From Odontesthes bonariensis (lineage: Eukaryota > Chordata > Actinopteri > Atheriniformes > Atherinopsidae): a stretch of DNA of 64,000 bases. Positions 45,946-58,479 of this stretch are shown here, piece after piece. The notes under the pieces were generated by a model. The model was not told where the DNA came from and did not search any database. It saw nothing but the letters and a program-made list of their open reading frames with translations. Made by a program: the position numbers and the translations under genes. The stretch covers positions 3,718,501-3,782,500 of the forward strand of contig NC_134520.1 of the NCBI RefSeq assembly GCF_027942865.1, in the 5' to 3' direction. Position 1 is the stretch's first letter. Each line of letters starts with the position of its first letter.

Positions 45946-47090
45946 CTTGCGTGTGTCACCTCAATTTTCTAAACTTCACGCAAGACGCAAGCGCAAGCCA
46001 CTGGCTGTGGTCGAAACCGCCTACTACTTGATCGATCTGACAGTATGCAGAGCGTTTAACACAGTGCACTTCTCTCCTGCCCGAGCCGAAATCAGCCGGC
46101 CTGAAAAGCTGACTTCCCTTAAGCTATAGGCTAAACTCTGTAAATATATAACTTTAGCAACATTTGAAACATTTTCAGGCGAGAAAGTAGTCGTTTAGAC
46201 CCCCAAGGTGTTGAAAATCTGTCAAAATACCGGCTATTTACAAGAAGAAGAAGAAGCATGAATCTATGGAAGAGAGACTTGCCAAAGAGCTCCTGGCGGT
46301 GAATTTCCTTTCATCGTAGTAGGCTTGTCATTGAAAAAACCCGCTACTCCACCTACTGTCCTGGCGGTGAATCGCCATGCAGCACACGCAAGCGCCGACA
46401 AAGCAAAATGAAGTATAAACGTCTCGAGCCATTAACATACGCGCAAGACGCAAGCGCAAGGGCAGTTAAAAGAAGTATAACTCAGCCTTAAGGCTGAGTT
46501 ATATGGCTAAGTTATATGGTTAAATGGCTCGAGACGTTTATACTTCATTTTGCTTTGTCGGCGCTTGCGTGTGCTGCGTGGCGATTCACCGCCAGGACAG
46601 TAGGTGGAGTAGCGGGTTTTTTCAATGACAAGCCTACTATGATGAAAGCAAATTCACCGCCAGGACCTCTTCGAGTGGATTCATGCTTCTTCTTCTTGTA
46701 AATAGCCGGTATTTTGTCAGATTTTCAACACCTTGGGGGTCTAAACGACTACTTTCTCGCCTGAAAATGTTTCAAATGTTGCTAAAGTTATATATTTACA
46801 GAGTTTATAGCTTAAGGGAAATCAGCTTTTCAGGCTGGCTGATTTGGGCTCGGACAGGAGTGAAGTGCACTGTGTGTAAACGCTCTGCATACTGTCAGAT
46901 CGATGAGTGCCGTTTTCAAGTAGTAGGCGGTTTCGACCACAGCCAGTGGCTTGTGCTTGCGTCTTGCGTAAAGTTTAGAAAATTGAGGTGACACACGCAA
47001 GCACGCAAGGGGGGGCTTGCAACCGCGCAAGGGCTTGCGTTGCGTCTTGCGTCTTGCGTTGCGTCTTGCGTTACCGACTATAAACCAGGC
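45946..47090. repeat. Head-to-head pair of 0.6-kb MITEs forming the right end of the outer element
   Basis: 45946-46487 is an inverted copy of the MITE seen at 27563-28185, missing its last 100 bp or so. 46492-47090 is a direct copy with an altered start (GGCTGAGTTATATGGCTAAG) and an intact 3' end. They meet at the perfect palindrome ACTCAGCCTTAAGGCTGAGT (46480-46499). Compared with the left arm, the extra DNA is 45946-46992. Both arms share the border TTGACCGCAGT. Confidence 0.75.
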
Positions 47091-47094
47091 TTAA

Positions 47095-47960
47095 ACCAGG
47101 CTTTAAGCGTTACAACTTCACTCTTGAAACAATGTACCAACTTTATTGTCCAAATTTTGACTTTGCTCCCAACAACACGACTTCTGGCATATTTCCCCCC
47201 TGTAGGTATTTTTCCTAGAGGTGACCAAGATTCCTTTGCACTTTTGCATCAAATTATTAAGATAGTGTCAGAAATTTTGATCTCATTTGTTTTAGATACT
47301 TAGTCAGAAAATTAGTTTCCAATGAGTTTGAAATACTATGTAAATGTTAAAACACTAAATCTGAATTTTGCGTGGATTATATGTTTCCCCCCTCCCATCG
47401 CACTGGCAGAAAATGGGCTTCGATTAAAAAAAAAAAAAAACTACAATATCCTTCAAATTAGACCACATCTCCCTGAATCCATTGGTTCAAGTACTTCAGG
47501 ATGATTGGTTGCAGCTCAGTTAAACCTCCCCGTGCAGGTCTGTGTGTGGCCATATATTCCTGTCAATCAAATGGCTAAATGTGGGCCAATCACCTTTGGA
47601 CCTCTCCTCCAGTGGGCGGGACCAAGCCGCTTCCTCACACAGCAGGACTGTTTCCTGGTCGTTGCTAGCAACCTGCCCCCTGCAACTTGGTCAGTCCACA
47701 TTTCCCTCATGCACTGACATTTCCCAGCTGTGGTGTTTTCGACATGTGCGCGAGGATGAAAGCGTGTCGACGCTGAGCGCAGTGGGACCCTCGGCTCCGC
47801 GCTGGCCCGGCTGCACGGTGCTGTCTCTCTGCCCGCTCTCTGGCGCCCGGGGTTGCAGTCCGGCCTCCAGCTGTGGCTTGCGAATTAACTTCATTTCTCA
47901 GCGTCGGCCTTGCTCTGTTTATTTTATAAAGATGGCGGTGAGGGGGACACTGTAAACTAA
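47095..47960 (+). promoter_or_regulatory. usp46: Upstream region and probable 5' UTR of usp46
   Basis: Ordinary DNA follows the foldback element. From about 47560 it becomes GC-richer, with GGGCCAATCACC (CCAAT) near 47583 and a CpG-rich block at 47750-47900 but no TATA box. This suits a housekeeping-type promoter. The exact start of transcription cannot be seen. The foldback element ends only about 0.87 kb upstream of the start codon. Confidence 0.5.
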
Positions 47961-48059
47961 ATGACTGTCAGAAACATCGCCTCCATTTGTAATATGGTGA
48001 GTAACTCTCTGGTTTTCCGCGTTGGTATTGATTTGCCTGCAGCCGCTGTGTTGAACCTG

Positions 48060-48112
<53 letters not shown>

Positions 48113-51100
48113 CGCGCGGTGATAATGTTCATGGTTATATCGCCTCCCACCTGCGCCCGGAAGATGCACAGCGAGCTCATCACTACCCACTTTAAACAGT
48201 GTGTGCACAGAAGGGCCCAGGCCGTCGGATGGGAGCGCTATGCTGTCCCCCGCCATCAGCTTACTGTGCTGCAGCCTGACGGCGCGACACAATGAGCTAT
48301 TTGTTCAGCTGTCACCTGAGATTGACAGGGGAACGAAGCGGCGCCTTGCCCCTGACAGCTTGTCATGGTTGCGTAATGTGGTGCTGCTGCAGAGCAGGAA
48401 TCTGCACTAATCTGTGTTTACATTGTGTCCAGGGTCAGTGAAGAGTGGGAAAGAACAGATTTAACCGCCTGTGTTAATGCCGGTGGCCTTTGCTTTATTT
48501 AGACAGGACACTGATGTCAAAAGCCCGCAGTGTTAGTCTTCTGTGAGGGCTGCTTTAGTGCTCCGCACTGCATGCCTACAGTGTGCATTAAGTGGATTTA
48601 TTACTAAGATGGGCCTTTCAGTCAAACACCACTCAGTTGGGCTTTTACACCATGTTGAAGCTGAAAGGACGCATCAGTGACAGCTGTTTGTTTTACTGTA
48701 TGGGAAGTGTCAGTAGTTGAAACCATGAACATTTTTCCACAATGGTCTGAAACTAGCAAGAAGTGTGCTATAATTTTCTAAAACAAAACCCAAAAACTCC
48801 AAAGTCACAAGATGACACAAAATACTCTTCTCTGAGTGGCGGCCACTTAATTCCTTTGTTGGCAAATCGTTGTAACTCCACCATTATCTAATCGTGCACT
48901 CACATATAATAATGCAAAGAAATGTGCATAAATGCATTAATCTCAGATACAAAAGCCCTGCACTGGTATTAACATACAATGCGTCTTGATTTATTGAAGT
49001 GCATGTGCAAAAGTCTTAAGCTCACTCCTCATTTCTTTATCTTTTGCTTGCAAAAAACTTTCGAGTAATCTTTTAAAGTGACCTTGAGCACTAGTTCTCT
49101 GGGCTTTCTGGAGGTCTTTCAAATTTCTCTAATGACACTGGCTGCTTTTTCAAAAGTTTTCAGTTAAACACCGACTGCGTTGTGAATCATTCAAGTTTTT
49201 AAAAAAGGCTCCTTATTCTAGGAAACTGAATTATTGTGTTAGTCCAACCAGAACTGCATGTAAAGACATGAATATAAACATGTTCGTCCAACTGAAATCA
49301 TACAAAATCAAATTAATCAAGATAAAACGATTGGGGATCCAATCGGCCCTGTATGTAAACGCTCAACCAGGCTCAAATGCTCTGCACATGCTTCGAAGGT
49401 GATCTTTCAGCATCTTTTTGTATAAACAGTAAAGTGTATGAGCATATTTCATACAGCTGAATGTTTGTTTTCATAAAAATAGCATCATCTGTGGGAAAAA
49501 AAAAATAGTCACCATTCAGGTAACTTAAAGCTGCAGTCTGCAACTCTTTTTCAAGCATAATGCCTGGAACTGTCCGGGGATTCTGAAAGTAGTACATTAA
49601 ATACCCCAATACAAAAAAAAAAGAGTTCTCTAGGTCCCCTATATGTCCCGCTAGGTCCCTCCAAAGCCAGCAGGTTTGTTTACAAAATTGCAGACCGGAC
49701 CGGTAAAAGGTAACCAATCAGGTTACGAGCTGGGCTCTGCTGCCTGTCAATCACCGATTGTGCACGCGCAATACAAGGTAGGCTCGTCCCCACGCTTATT
49801 TATCTAGACTATTGAACTTCATTACGGGCTAGTCTACTTACTGTGTCTTCCATGATCGCAAATGACAGGTGAGTTGATGAATGAGGAGTCGTGTAGGCGC
49901 ATCTGGCGTGCACGTCTACGTGCACGAGTTCTCATGTGTTTTGAAGGGGCGGGACAGGAAGTTGAATAACTTTTTATTTTTCGGTTAAAAAATAAGCATT
50001 TCTTGCATTTTGCGACTACGGAGGTCCCCGTTTTCAACTTCAAGCGTTCTGATAGATCATGTAAACTCTTAAAATGCCAAAAAGTAGGACTTTACGTATG
50101 ACAACAACAAATCTTGCAGACTGCAGCTTTAAAGACTGTGTCTGCAGTGAATTCAGCACTACACGTACGGTGATTCCCCCCCCCCCACAGAGAAAGTTAG
50201 AAGCAGCAGAATGTCTCAAATCTTTTCTTTCACAGTCCACCGCGCCACGGCATCGCACACGCTTCGATTAATAACTCGATTCTGGCCCGGTGCGTGTATA
50301 CAAGGACGGTGGTCCCGTTAAAAAGCCAAGTTGAGCTTTAATCGTTGTTCAAGTTAGCAGTGTATGCAACCTTTCTGTGTCTGTGTATCCTGGGCTGTAT
50401 AAAGCCACTTTCAGTAGCGTGAACCCTAATGTGTCCTGGGTCACACTCAATGACCGCCCACTCAGATGACATGCCTCATACCTCCTGGTGAGAAATCCCA
50501 GCACACGTGTTCTTGATGATAAATTGTGGCTAATGGGTCGATTCTTCTACCAGGCAGGAGGATGCTGGTTTGCAAAACTGGAGCCACGTGGGAATTTGGG
50601 CCTTGCAAACAATAATGATGCGTCTCTTTATTTGCATGTGAAGCTCCAGTCACTCAGGTCGATTGTGGAGAATCATCGTTATCCCAGAAACTTACTGTGT
50701 GTTAATGGCGGGTGTGAAGTGAACAGGGCTAAAGGTTGATATGCGCCTGTTTGTGGGAGGCAAACCATGAGAGAAATGTGTGAACTCAGAGGAGCTTCAT
50801 TTTAATCATTCTGGATTTTTTTTTTTTTAAACATAAAACTGCATCACTTTTTACTTCATGTAATATATTAGACACGCTATCATGTCAAAGCAAATAGAAA
50901 ACATTTAGAACACCAGGCAATAATCATAAAGCAAAGCGCACAGTGACACAGTGACGCAGTGAAGGTGTTGGGGCAACAATGCCGCCGCCTGCTGCTGATA
51001 TTGAGGGGCTCAAACACCTAAATGTGGCTTCAAGAGTCAGTCGTTGTTGCATTCCATCAGTCCCTCACACAGGTTGGATCAAGATTATTTTTTCCAAAAT

Positions 51101-54100
51101 TTCAGGTCCTATTGAGTTACATTTTCCCAGCGTTTGCCACGGCTAAGTGTTTGCGCAGTGCACAAACCTGCAAATGTTCGGCAGCATCTGGGAGTGGAAG
51201 CAGTTAATCAGACAAAAGGGTTATTCAGAGTGTGCTTTGACAGGCAGAAATGGCTGCCATTAAAACGTCAAGGCCTTTCCGCATCTAATTGTCCCCTGCG
51301 TTCACTCAACAAAGATGCGCATGTTTGAGCCCTGACAAGCGAAAGATTAGTGCTCTCTGCTCCGCAATCAGGAGAGAAAGGCTCCTCACTTTTAACATGG
51401 CTCTACCTTTTTTGGACCATATCCATTTCCTACATTGACACAATATTATTTTGTACAATTTGTGGCAAGCTGATACTTCCAAACTTGAGCAGAGAGGATC
51501 ATTTTTATATCAGTCAGACTGTATTAGAAAGAATCTCATGTCACTGCTGCGGCTTTAAAGCTTAGCCAGCTGTTTAATGCTCTTCGACTGCATTTGGGTA
51601 CAAAGGCATTGGCCAAACGGACGAGGCTTTAATCTAACTCTGCATAAACACAAATGAGTGAAGTGCTCCAGCACATGAGTTGATGGTGACGATCCTGACA
51701 ACGTGTCTCCTGTTTTGTTCTCGCAGGGCACCAATGCCTCCGCTCTGGAGAAAGACATCGGCCCGGAGCAATTCCCAATCAATGAACACTACTTTGGATT
51801 GGTCAATGTGAGTAGCACTAAATCCTCTTGTGCATTAACAACAGTCATTGCCAAACAACACCGGTGTCATTTTTCAAAACAAAGCGCCACGGGACCAGAG
51901 GTGAGTCATGTCCACCTCTGGACAGCTGGCGGTGAAGGTGACGGTGCTGTTTGTGAGTCAGGGGATGTTCTGCTTCTTTAATGTGCCGTAAACACACAAA
52001 TCACTCATCACCTCAGGCACTGCGTCCTTCCAGTAGATCAACACAAAAAGAGGGCACTGTGGCATTTTTCCACAAGATTCAACAGCCCATCTTAGATGAT
52101 ATCCCAGGTTTTAATTCTCTCTTTGTGTGTTGCTTCCCTCCTCAGTTCGGAAACACATGCTACTGTAACTCAGTGCTGCAGGCTCTCTACTTCTGCCGGC
52201 CTTTCCGGGAGAACGTTCTGGCCTACAAAGCCCAGCAGAAGAAGAAGGAGAACCTGCTCACATGCCTGGCTGACCTCTTCCACTCCATCGCCACGCAGAA
52301 GAAGAAAGTGGGTGTCATCCCACCCAAGAAGTTCATCTCCCGGCTGCGGAAGGAGAACGGTGAGCTGGCACCATCTGATCAAAAGCAAGGGCAGTAAATT
52401 AGGCGGACAAGTGGTGCGCTCCACTTTGTTTCAGCAGGTCCAGGGCCTTGTGTGTATTTAGGAGAGCCATTGTTGGTGAGTTTTTGTGTATGTGGTGTGG
52501 TGTTGGATTATGCTGAACTCGTCTATTCTGGTTTTCACCGACTCCGTTCTGTGGATGTTGCACATGCGCTGATACCCGTGGTTTTGTTTTGTATGTTAGC
52601 AGCAGTGTTGGCTTTGATGCAGTGATTGTTTGAGGTGAAGGGCCAGGTGCACGTTCGCGGTAAGGTCATTCAGAGCAGGGCTGACAGAAAGGCCGGCTGT
52701 TCTCTGCTCTCCATATTGAGGAAACTCTTTATGTGACTGAACAATGTGATCTCTGTTGGGAGCCAGCTTTGGTCAGCTGCCTCATCTCTGGATGTTTTTT
52801 TTTTTTTTCCCTTCCCACCACCACAGCTTCTCAGTTTTCACCCTTCACATACAAAACTGTCAAAACGGGAGCGCGCTGGGATGTTTTTAATCACAGCAAA
52901 GAGTATTCACGTGATCGCTGTGGACCCTGGACTAAAAATCTTTTTTTTTTTTTTTTTTCAAAGCAAGACAAACACAGTTGGAGCCGGTCACAGAAATCAA
53001 ACCACCGGCGTCCTATGTGGTGCCAAGCAAACGTTAACATTACTGATTACACCTGAGCATGTCTCCTCCCCGCTATTATGGAAAATACTGTTTGAATTTC
53101 TATAAGAACGATTGAAGTGATTAAAAAAAGTAAATAAACTAAATTAGAGTAAATGTTTGTTTAAAAAAGCATTTTTTAAATTCGGCCATTTTGGATTTTG
53201 AGGTCAGGGCTGGTGAGGTTACTCGAACTTTCCAACTCAGAAATCCAACTTCAAGGGGTGCTGCAGTTGATTATTCACCACTTGGAACTTGGAAATGAAA
53301 ACTTCCAAGTTCTAATGGAAAGCAGAGTTAGCTTGGCATAAGATAGATGGAACCAGTTAGCTTTTTTCTAAAAAAATAATGCACCCAAGACTATTAAACA
53401 AAATGGGCACATGAATCCTAAGTTTTTATACATCGGAACGTCCCCATCATTGAGTGTTCTGCAATTCTGTTTTTATCCCTCCAGATCTGTTCGACAACTA
53501 CATGCAACAGGATGCCCACGAATTCCTCAACTACCTGCTGAACACGGTGGCAGATATCCTGCAGGAGGAGAAGAAGCAGGAGAAGCAGAACGGCCGTCTC
53601 AAGAACAACGGTACCGCCGTCAACACTGAGAGCGAGATGGAGAACAAGCCAGAACCCACATGGGTGCACGATATCTTCCAAGGCACACTGACCAATGAGA
53701 CGCGTTGCCTCAACTGTGAAACGGTGTGTGATGTTTCGCTTCTTTGTTTGTCTAGACAGGTTGTGGGTTTTTTTTTCTTTTGCCTTCGTCTTTCGACAGT
53801 TTTGCCACTCCCTATGTCACTTGAATAAGAGGCCTGCCCTGAATTAAAAAAAAAAAAAAAAAAAAAGGGATTAGAAAGACGCATGCAAGGTATATTTGGG
53901 TGGTCAGTAGTCTTGACGTATGCCGACCACCCAACGTACGTCAGCGCTGCTTCAGGCTTTGTCCTCACGACTCAGATGATGAGGAGTGGGGCGGGTTGCC
54001 CTGAACTACCCCTGTAAACACCCAAGACGCTGCACTGTGCGAAGACAAAAGCTCCTCAGTCAAATAAGCATTTCAAAGACCGGCGGCGTGGATTTACGTG

Positions 54101-56296
54101 TATTTGTAATTGTGGGCGTGTGATTGTTCTGTGGCAGCACAGCAGGCTTATTTTCTCTGACTGATTCAAAGAAACTGACGTCTGAGTAACATGGGCGTCC
54201 CTCCTGCTGTCTTCTAGGTAAGCAGCAAAGACGAGGACTTTCTGGATCTTTCTGTGGATGTGGAGCAGAACACATCAATAACACACTGTCTCAGGTAGTT
54301 CTAGTTGATTATACAATGAGTCACAGCCCAAAAAAAGGCTGCCATATTCCCTTTGGTGTGATTAAACCTTTGAGCCTCCTGTGGCATGCTCTTCTCTCCA
54401 GGGACTTCAGCAACACAGAGACTCTCTGCAGTGAATACAAATACTACTGTGAAACATGCTGCAGCAAGCAAGAAGCACAGAAACGGTCAGTGCACGGCAG
54501 AAATTTCACGGCAGCTGCGTAAAAAGGCGTTTTTTCCAAGCATGCGTGTGTTCTCTGCAGGATGCGCGTTAAGAAGCTCCCGATGATCCTGGCACTACAC
54601 CTCAAGAGGTTCAAGTACATGGAGCAGCTGCATCGCTACACCAAACTGTCCTACCGGGTGGTGTTTCCCCTGGAGCTGCGCCTGTTCAACACCTCTGGGG
54701 ATGCGGTCAACCTGGATCGTATGTACGATCTCGTGGCGGTGGTGGTACACTGTGGAAGGTACAGTAAACAGAGCAGTCGCACTTTATTCAGCCGGGGGGT
54801 GTATACAGCTAATGAGCCAGAGGCCTCCTCTGGCGAAATTTGTTTAAATTAGTTGATTTCAGCCAACATTTCATGGGTGGTAACCAGAAAGATTTATCAC
54901 CAGTTGATGTGCCTCTGTTTCTTTACTGTCATTTGAAGTCTTTAATGGCGCTTTTCCACTAGCTCGCTTCGGCTCGGCTCGGCACGCTATTGCGTGTTTC
55001 CACTAGCACGCCATACCTGCAACCGGGACAATTTTCCGTATCACCCCAGCCCTGGTTCCAAGCGGGCTGAAGCGTTACTAAAGCGTGACATCAGCCGACT
55101 GCCTTCCACTGATTGGGCGAGGAGTGTCGTCACTGGAAGCGTCATAACGTGGATAATAAAAGCTAGCGTTAGCAACCGTTAGCTTACCTCCAAACGTCGT
55201 CTTTTTGAAGCTCGTAACAAAACTCTCCAGTACTTTTCAATACTGTTTTGTCTGGCGGCCAGGAGTCTTATCTGGCTCTCTTCTCTTGCCTTCTGTGTGA
55301 CAAAAAGCCACAGGGTGAGCAGCAACACGCGCAGCCGTGTTACGACGACCCCGGCCACGTTGAGGAGGCACGAAGTATACTCGTTTGTAATGGAAACACA
55401 ACTAAACCGAGCCATGTAGAGGTAGTGGAAAAGCGCCACAAGACTGCTGTTTGTAGGTTTTTACAATTTTGAATATGAACATGCTCCATATTTCCTAATA
55501 CTGATTCCTTATTTTACTTTCCTAACACTGAATAAAGATCAACAACCTGACCTAAAAATCTGCCTCTTTCTGACTGTCCCTATCTGAGCCCGTCTCTGTT
55601 CTCTGAGCTCTCTCCTGATGACACCACCATGAAACATTTTTGTACAAACTCCGCTCCTTTTCCCATATAGACTTGAGCCTTTAATGTCACTCGAGACAAT
55701 TTACTAATTTACTGCCGAAAAGGCAAGGCTCAGGCTCAGTTACAAGGTTGGTATAGTTTTCTTCTTTTTATCAAGGAGTTTCTGCATTACTGCTCAAAAT
55801 GACGACTAGCGTGGTGTACGAATGTTTTTTTTGTTTTTTTTTTTGGCAAACTGTGATGCTAATTCTCAAGACTGAATATGCTGTTGACTATATGTATATT
55901 TATGCAAACTGGGTTTCTTTCGCACAGAGAGAGCAGGTAGTGCGTGGGAGCCAGTAGATGGAAACATCTGTACAATAGTCATTATTTGTGTCTTGTCTCC
56001 CCCAGTGGCCCAAATAGAGGTCATTACATCACCATAGTGAAGAGTCATGGCTTCTGGCTGCTGTTTGATGATGACATTGTGGAGGTGGGTCGTTCGACCA
56101 AGCTTGGTCAGCCCAATGTTTTTTGACTCATCTATTTATCCATCCTGTATTACTGGCATTATCAGTAAAGCTCATCTTACCTCTTGTTGTGCAGAAAATC
56201 GACGCCCAGGCCATCGAGGAGTTTTACGGCCTTACCTCAGACATTTCCAAGAACTCTGAGTCGGGATACATCCTCTTCTACCAGTCCAGGGAGTGA
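47961..56296 (+). CDS. usp46: Ubiquitin carboxyl-terminal hydrolase 46, complete (9 coding exons)
   Basis: Exons: 47961-47996, 51727-51807, 52146-52359, 53485-53723, 54218-54294, 54402-54485, 54561-54758, 56006-56084 and 56195-56296. All are GT/AG with matching phases and give 369 residues and TGA. The protein starts [12 protein letters not shown] and follows vertebrate USP46 closely. The Cys box [18 protein letters not shown] has catalytic C44. Zinc-binding pairs are C185/C188 (RCLNCE) and C232/C235 (YYCETCC). The His box [11 protein letters not shown] has H316, followed by the acidic run D331-D333 and the C-terminal YILFYQSRE. Only the linker around residues 148-165 differs, being about three residues longer than I recall in human. 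USP46 is a cysteine deubiquitinase activated by WDR48/UAF1 and WDR20, and acts on neuronal receptors among other substrates. Intron 1 (3.7 kb) holds a 600-bp MITE and intron 7 a 0.5-kb MITE. Confidence 0.97.
48061..48118. repeat. (TG)n-(CG)n microsatellite in usp46 intron 1
   Basis: About 22 TG dinucleotides run into a CG-alternating stretch, 65 bp after the exon 1 donor. Alternating purine-pyrimidine tracts of this sort can adopt Z-DNA, which here is only a possibility. Cys-Val and Thr-His reading frames across it are artefacts. Confidence 0.9.
49529..50128. mobile_element. 600-bp TTAA-flanked MITE, copy 2, in usp46 intron 1
   Basis: Same length, ends (AGCTGCAGTCTGCAA and inverse) and flanking TTAA (49525-49528 and 50129-50132) as the copy at 41582-42181. 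By eye the two copies differ at only a small number of bases. Non-autonomous. Confidence 0.9.
54946..55438. mobile_element. 493-bp MITE with TGGCGCTTTTCCACTA ends, in usp46 intron 7
   Basis: The left end TGGCGCTTTTCCACTA is repeated inverted at the right end (TAGTGGAAAAGCGCCA). The inner sequence is GC-rich and non-coding. No clear target duplication was seen. It lies well away from both splice sites of the 1.2-kb intron. Confidence 0.7.
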
Positions 56297-57670
56297 CACT
56301 GAAGCTGGGTCAGTGACGTGGGAGAGGTCTGAATAGGAGGAAAGACCTTTTTCTTTTACCTTCAGCGTGCTTCAACAGGCTCAGACTCCTGCCATCTCAA
56401 CCTCCCCCCCCGCTCCTCCTCTCTGACATATGTGCCAATCCTCTGCCCTGACCTCATCCTCTGGGTTTTACCTGTGCGTCATCTCTTTTTCTCTTTCTCT
56501 GTGTAATTTGACTCTTGTCTTTTAGTCACCTGCATTTGGACTGCACTTTAAAACAAAAGCAAAAATGCTCAACAGCATGATAGAAAAGAAAGAGAAAAAA
56601 AAGGAATCAAGCAGATGCTTGATGTTGCTGCTGGGAGAAAGCCGCAGAGGTACGTCTCTGCCAGGAAACCGATGAGCTGGAGCGTCTGGTGCACAAACAA
56701 GACAGTTGTCGAGAATTGTACGATATCAGTTATGTGTACATAAGGTCTTCTTCCATGATGTGCCACCCAGTCATGATCCTTTTCATTAGGGCTATTTTCC
56801 CCATCACTGTCCAGTCTTTTGTCGTTTTCATGTCCCTAAAGGATGCGAACTTGGAGACAAACACTGTATATTATGCATAGAGAGATTTCATGCATTTCTC
56901 AAGGGTTTGAAGCAATATCTGAACAATAATCAGAGAGAACTCCCAAATTAGAAACTACCTGAAATGTAAAATGTTAGTTTGACCTGATATGATTGGAACT
57001 TTTAACACTATCTAATCAAGCTGCAATCTCTCAACACTACACACACAAATCCGGCAGCTTGAGCTCTTGAATCGGCTGAATCTTTATATTTTTATTCAGA
57101 AGGAAAATATTTATTACTGTTATTTTTTAATGCTGAATGATAGATAATGAAGGTATGTGTAAAATGCCGTCTAAACTCCCAATATGAAGGACATCGTGTA
57201 CATAATACACAACTTTATAAGACACCTAAATCACCTTGTAGCACACATATTAAATATAAGGATAAAAGTTTAATATGATGTGAGAGGCAAACATCCCACA
57301 ACTGCCTAATATTTTAATTGATACGAAAAAGTGGAAATAGTGCAATATGCAGTGAAGCTATCCAAAGTGGAGTTTCCTGATTAGATCGGTATCTGTGAAT
57401 TTGATTATCAGCGGCCACTGATGTTTTCCCAGTGCTGTGTGGCCATGGTAACCACAAGCAAGAGACACTACAGCGTACACTCGTGAAGAAGAAGGTGCAC
57501 TCTTTCAGTTTTAAGGTTTTAAATATCGGGTCATAAACTGAGGTAAATGCCACCTCAGATGAACACATAAAACACTGAATATTAGCAGCAAAAACTGAAC
57601 TAAAATAACTTGAAGTAATAGTTTTCTGTATTACGTTGTAAGGTCTACTTCCCCTTCATCGCGACGTTGC
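56297..57670 (+). other. usp46: usp46 3' UTR and downstream DNA
   Basis: The sequence after the stop codon is non-coding. No AATAAA stands close to the stop. ATTAAA occurs near 57248, and AATAAA at 58457 (inside a Tc1 remnant) and 59825. The 3' UTR end is therefore undecided and may be long. Confidence 0.4.
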
Positions 57671-57671
57671 C

Positions 57672-58470
57672 TCAGTTCACTGAAGTTTGCAGCATTCGTT
57701 GATGCACAGCTCTCTTACGGTCCCACCACAGCCTTTCGATCACATGGAGGTCTGGACTTTGACTGGACCATTGCAACACCTTTGTTCTTTTGGCCGTGTA
57801 GCTGCAAAACAAGCCCACATCATCGGACCTCCACCACCGTGCTTGATAGTTGGTATAAGGTGTCTGTGCTGATGTGCTGTGGGGGCTGTGCATTACGACC
57901 AAACATCTCCACTTTGGTCGCGTCTGTCCAGAAGTCTTGGGGTTTGTTCAGATGAAACTTTTCAAATCTGAACCGCCATGTTTTTTTTTCTTCCTTTAAG
58001 AGAGAAGAGGTTTTGTCCTCCAACTTCTAATTGTTCTGTCATTAACTGTAACATTTACCTTGCTAACTGAGATCTGTGAAGTCTGAGGTGTAGCTCTCGA
58101 TTTAAATTTTTTTTTATTTGTTGCTCTTTCTCTGAGCATTGCACAGTTAACTTGGGGGGGACTTGCTGGGATGTCCACTCCTGGAAGGATTGACAGCTGT
58201 CTTGAATATTCTTTACTTGTGAATCTTTTCTTAAAATAGAATGATGGACTCCAGACACAGTTTGTTTGGAAATGGCCTTTTAACTCTTCCCAGATTAATG
58301 GGCATCAACAATTTCTTCTCTAAGGTCATTGCTGGTGTCTTTCCTCCTTGGCATTGTGGAAACACTTACCTGAAGGCTCCAGATTGCTTTTAAAGAGAAA
58401 TGCATTCGATTAGCAGCACATGACTGCTACTTCCCTTCTTAATTCTTATGGAAGCAATAAAGGCCGACTT
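57672..58470 (-). pseudogene. Degenerate Tc1-like transposase remnant
   Basis: On the minus strand the transposase start MPRRKDTSNDLREEIVDAH is readable from 58354, followed by a stop. Further on are TDATKVEMFG (near 57940, from the DETKVEMFG box) and QWSSQSPDLHVIERLW with KRAVHQRMLQ (57780-57690, from the WPSQSPDLNPIE box). Frameshifts and stops separate these pieces, and the middle third, including the FQQDNDPKHT region, is missing or unreadable. This order is diagnostic for Tc1/mariner DDE transposases. The remnant is inactive. Confidence 0.85.
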
Positions 58471-58479
58471 TATGACTCT

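Larger units (their letters stand above)
20218..47090. mobile_element. Outer giant foldback (inverted-repeat) element with nested insertions
   Basis: The left boundary begins GCCTGGTTTATAGTCGGTAA and the right boundary ends with its reverse complement. TTAA flanks both sides (20214-20217 and 47091-47094). Inside, the left arm (about 20218-25210) is mirrored by the right arm (about 42680-47090). Going inward, each arm has GCAAGACGCAAC-rich ends, a common segment around 20335-20610 / 45655-45945, a CT/AG microsatellite, about 185-bp monomers and a 170-bp tandem array. The original centre (25210-26701 joined to 42295-42680) shows no coding potential. A 15.6-kb KDZ element was inserted into that centre. 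Removing the later insertions leaves roughly 10 kb of non-autonomous foldback DNA. Its mobilising transposase is unknown. Confidence 0.75.

Noticed and set aside
48061-48295. Cys-Val and Thr-His repeat open frames
   Set aside because: Translation of a TG/CG microsatellite inside usp46 intron 1.
52746-53105. Open frames in usp46 intron 3
   Set aside because: They run through homopolymer T tracts and lie between two well-defined exons in consistent phase.
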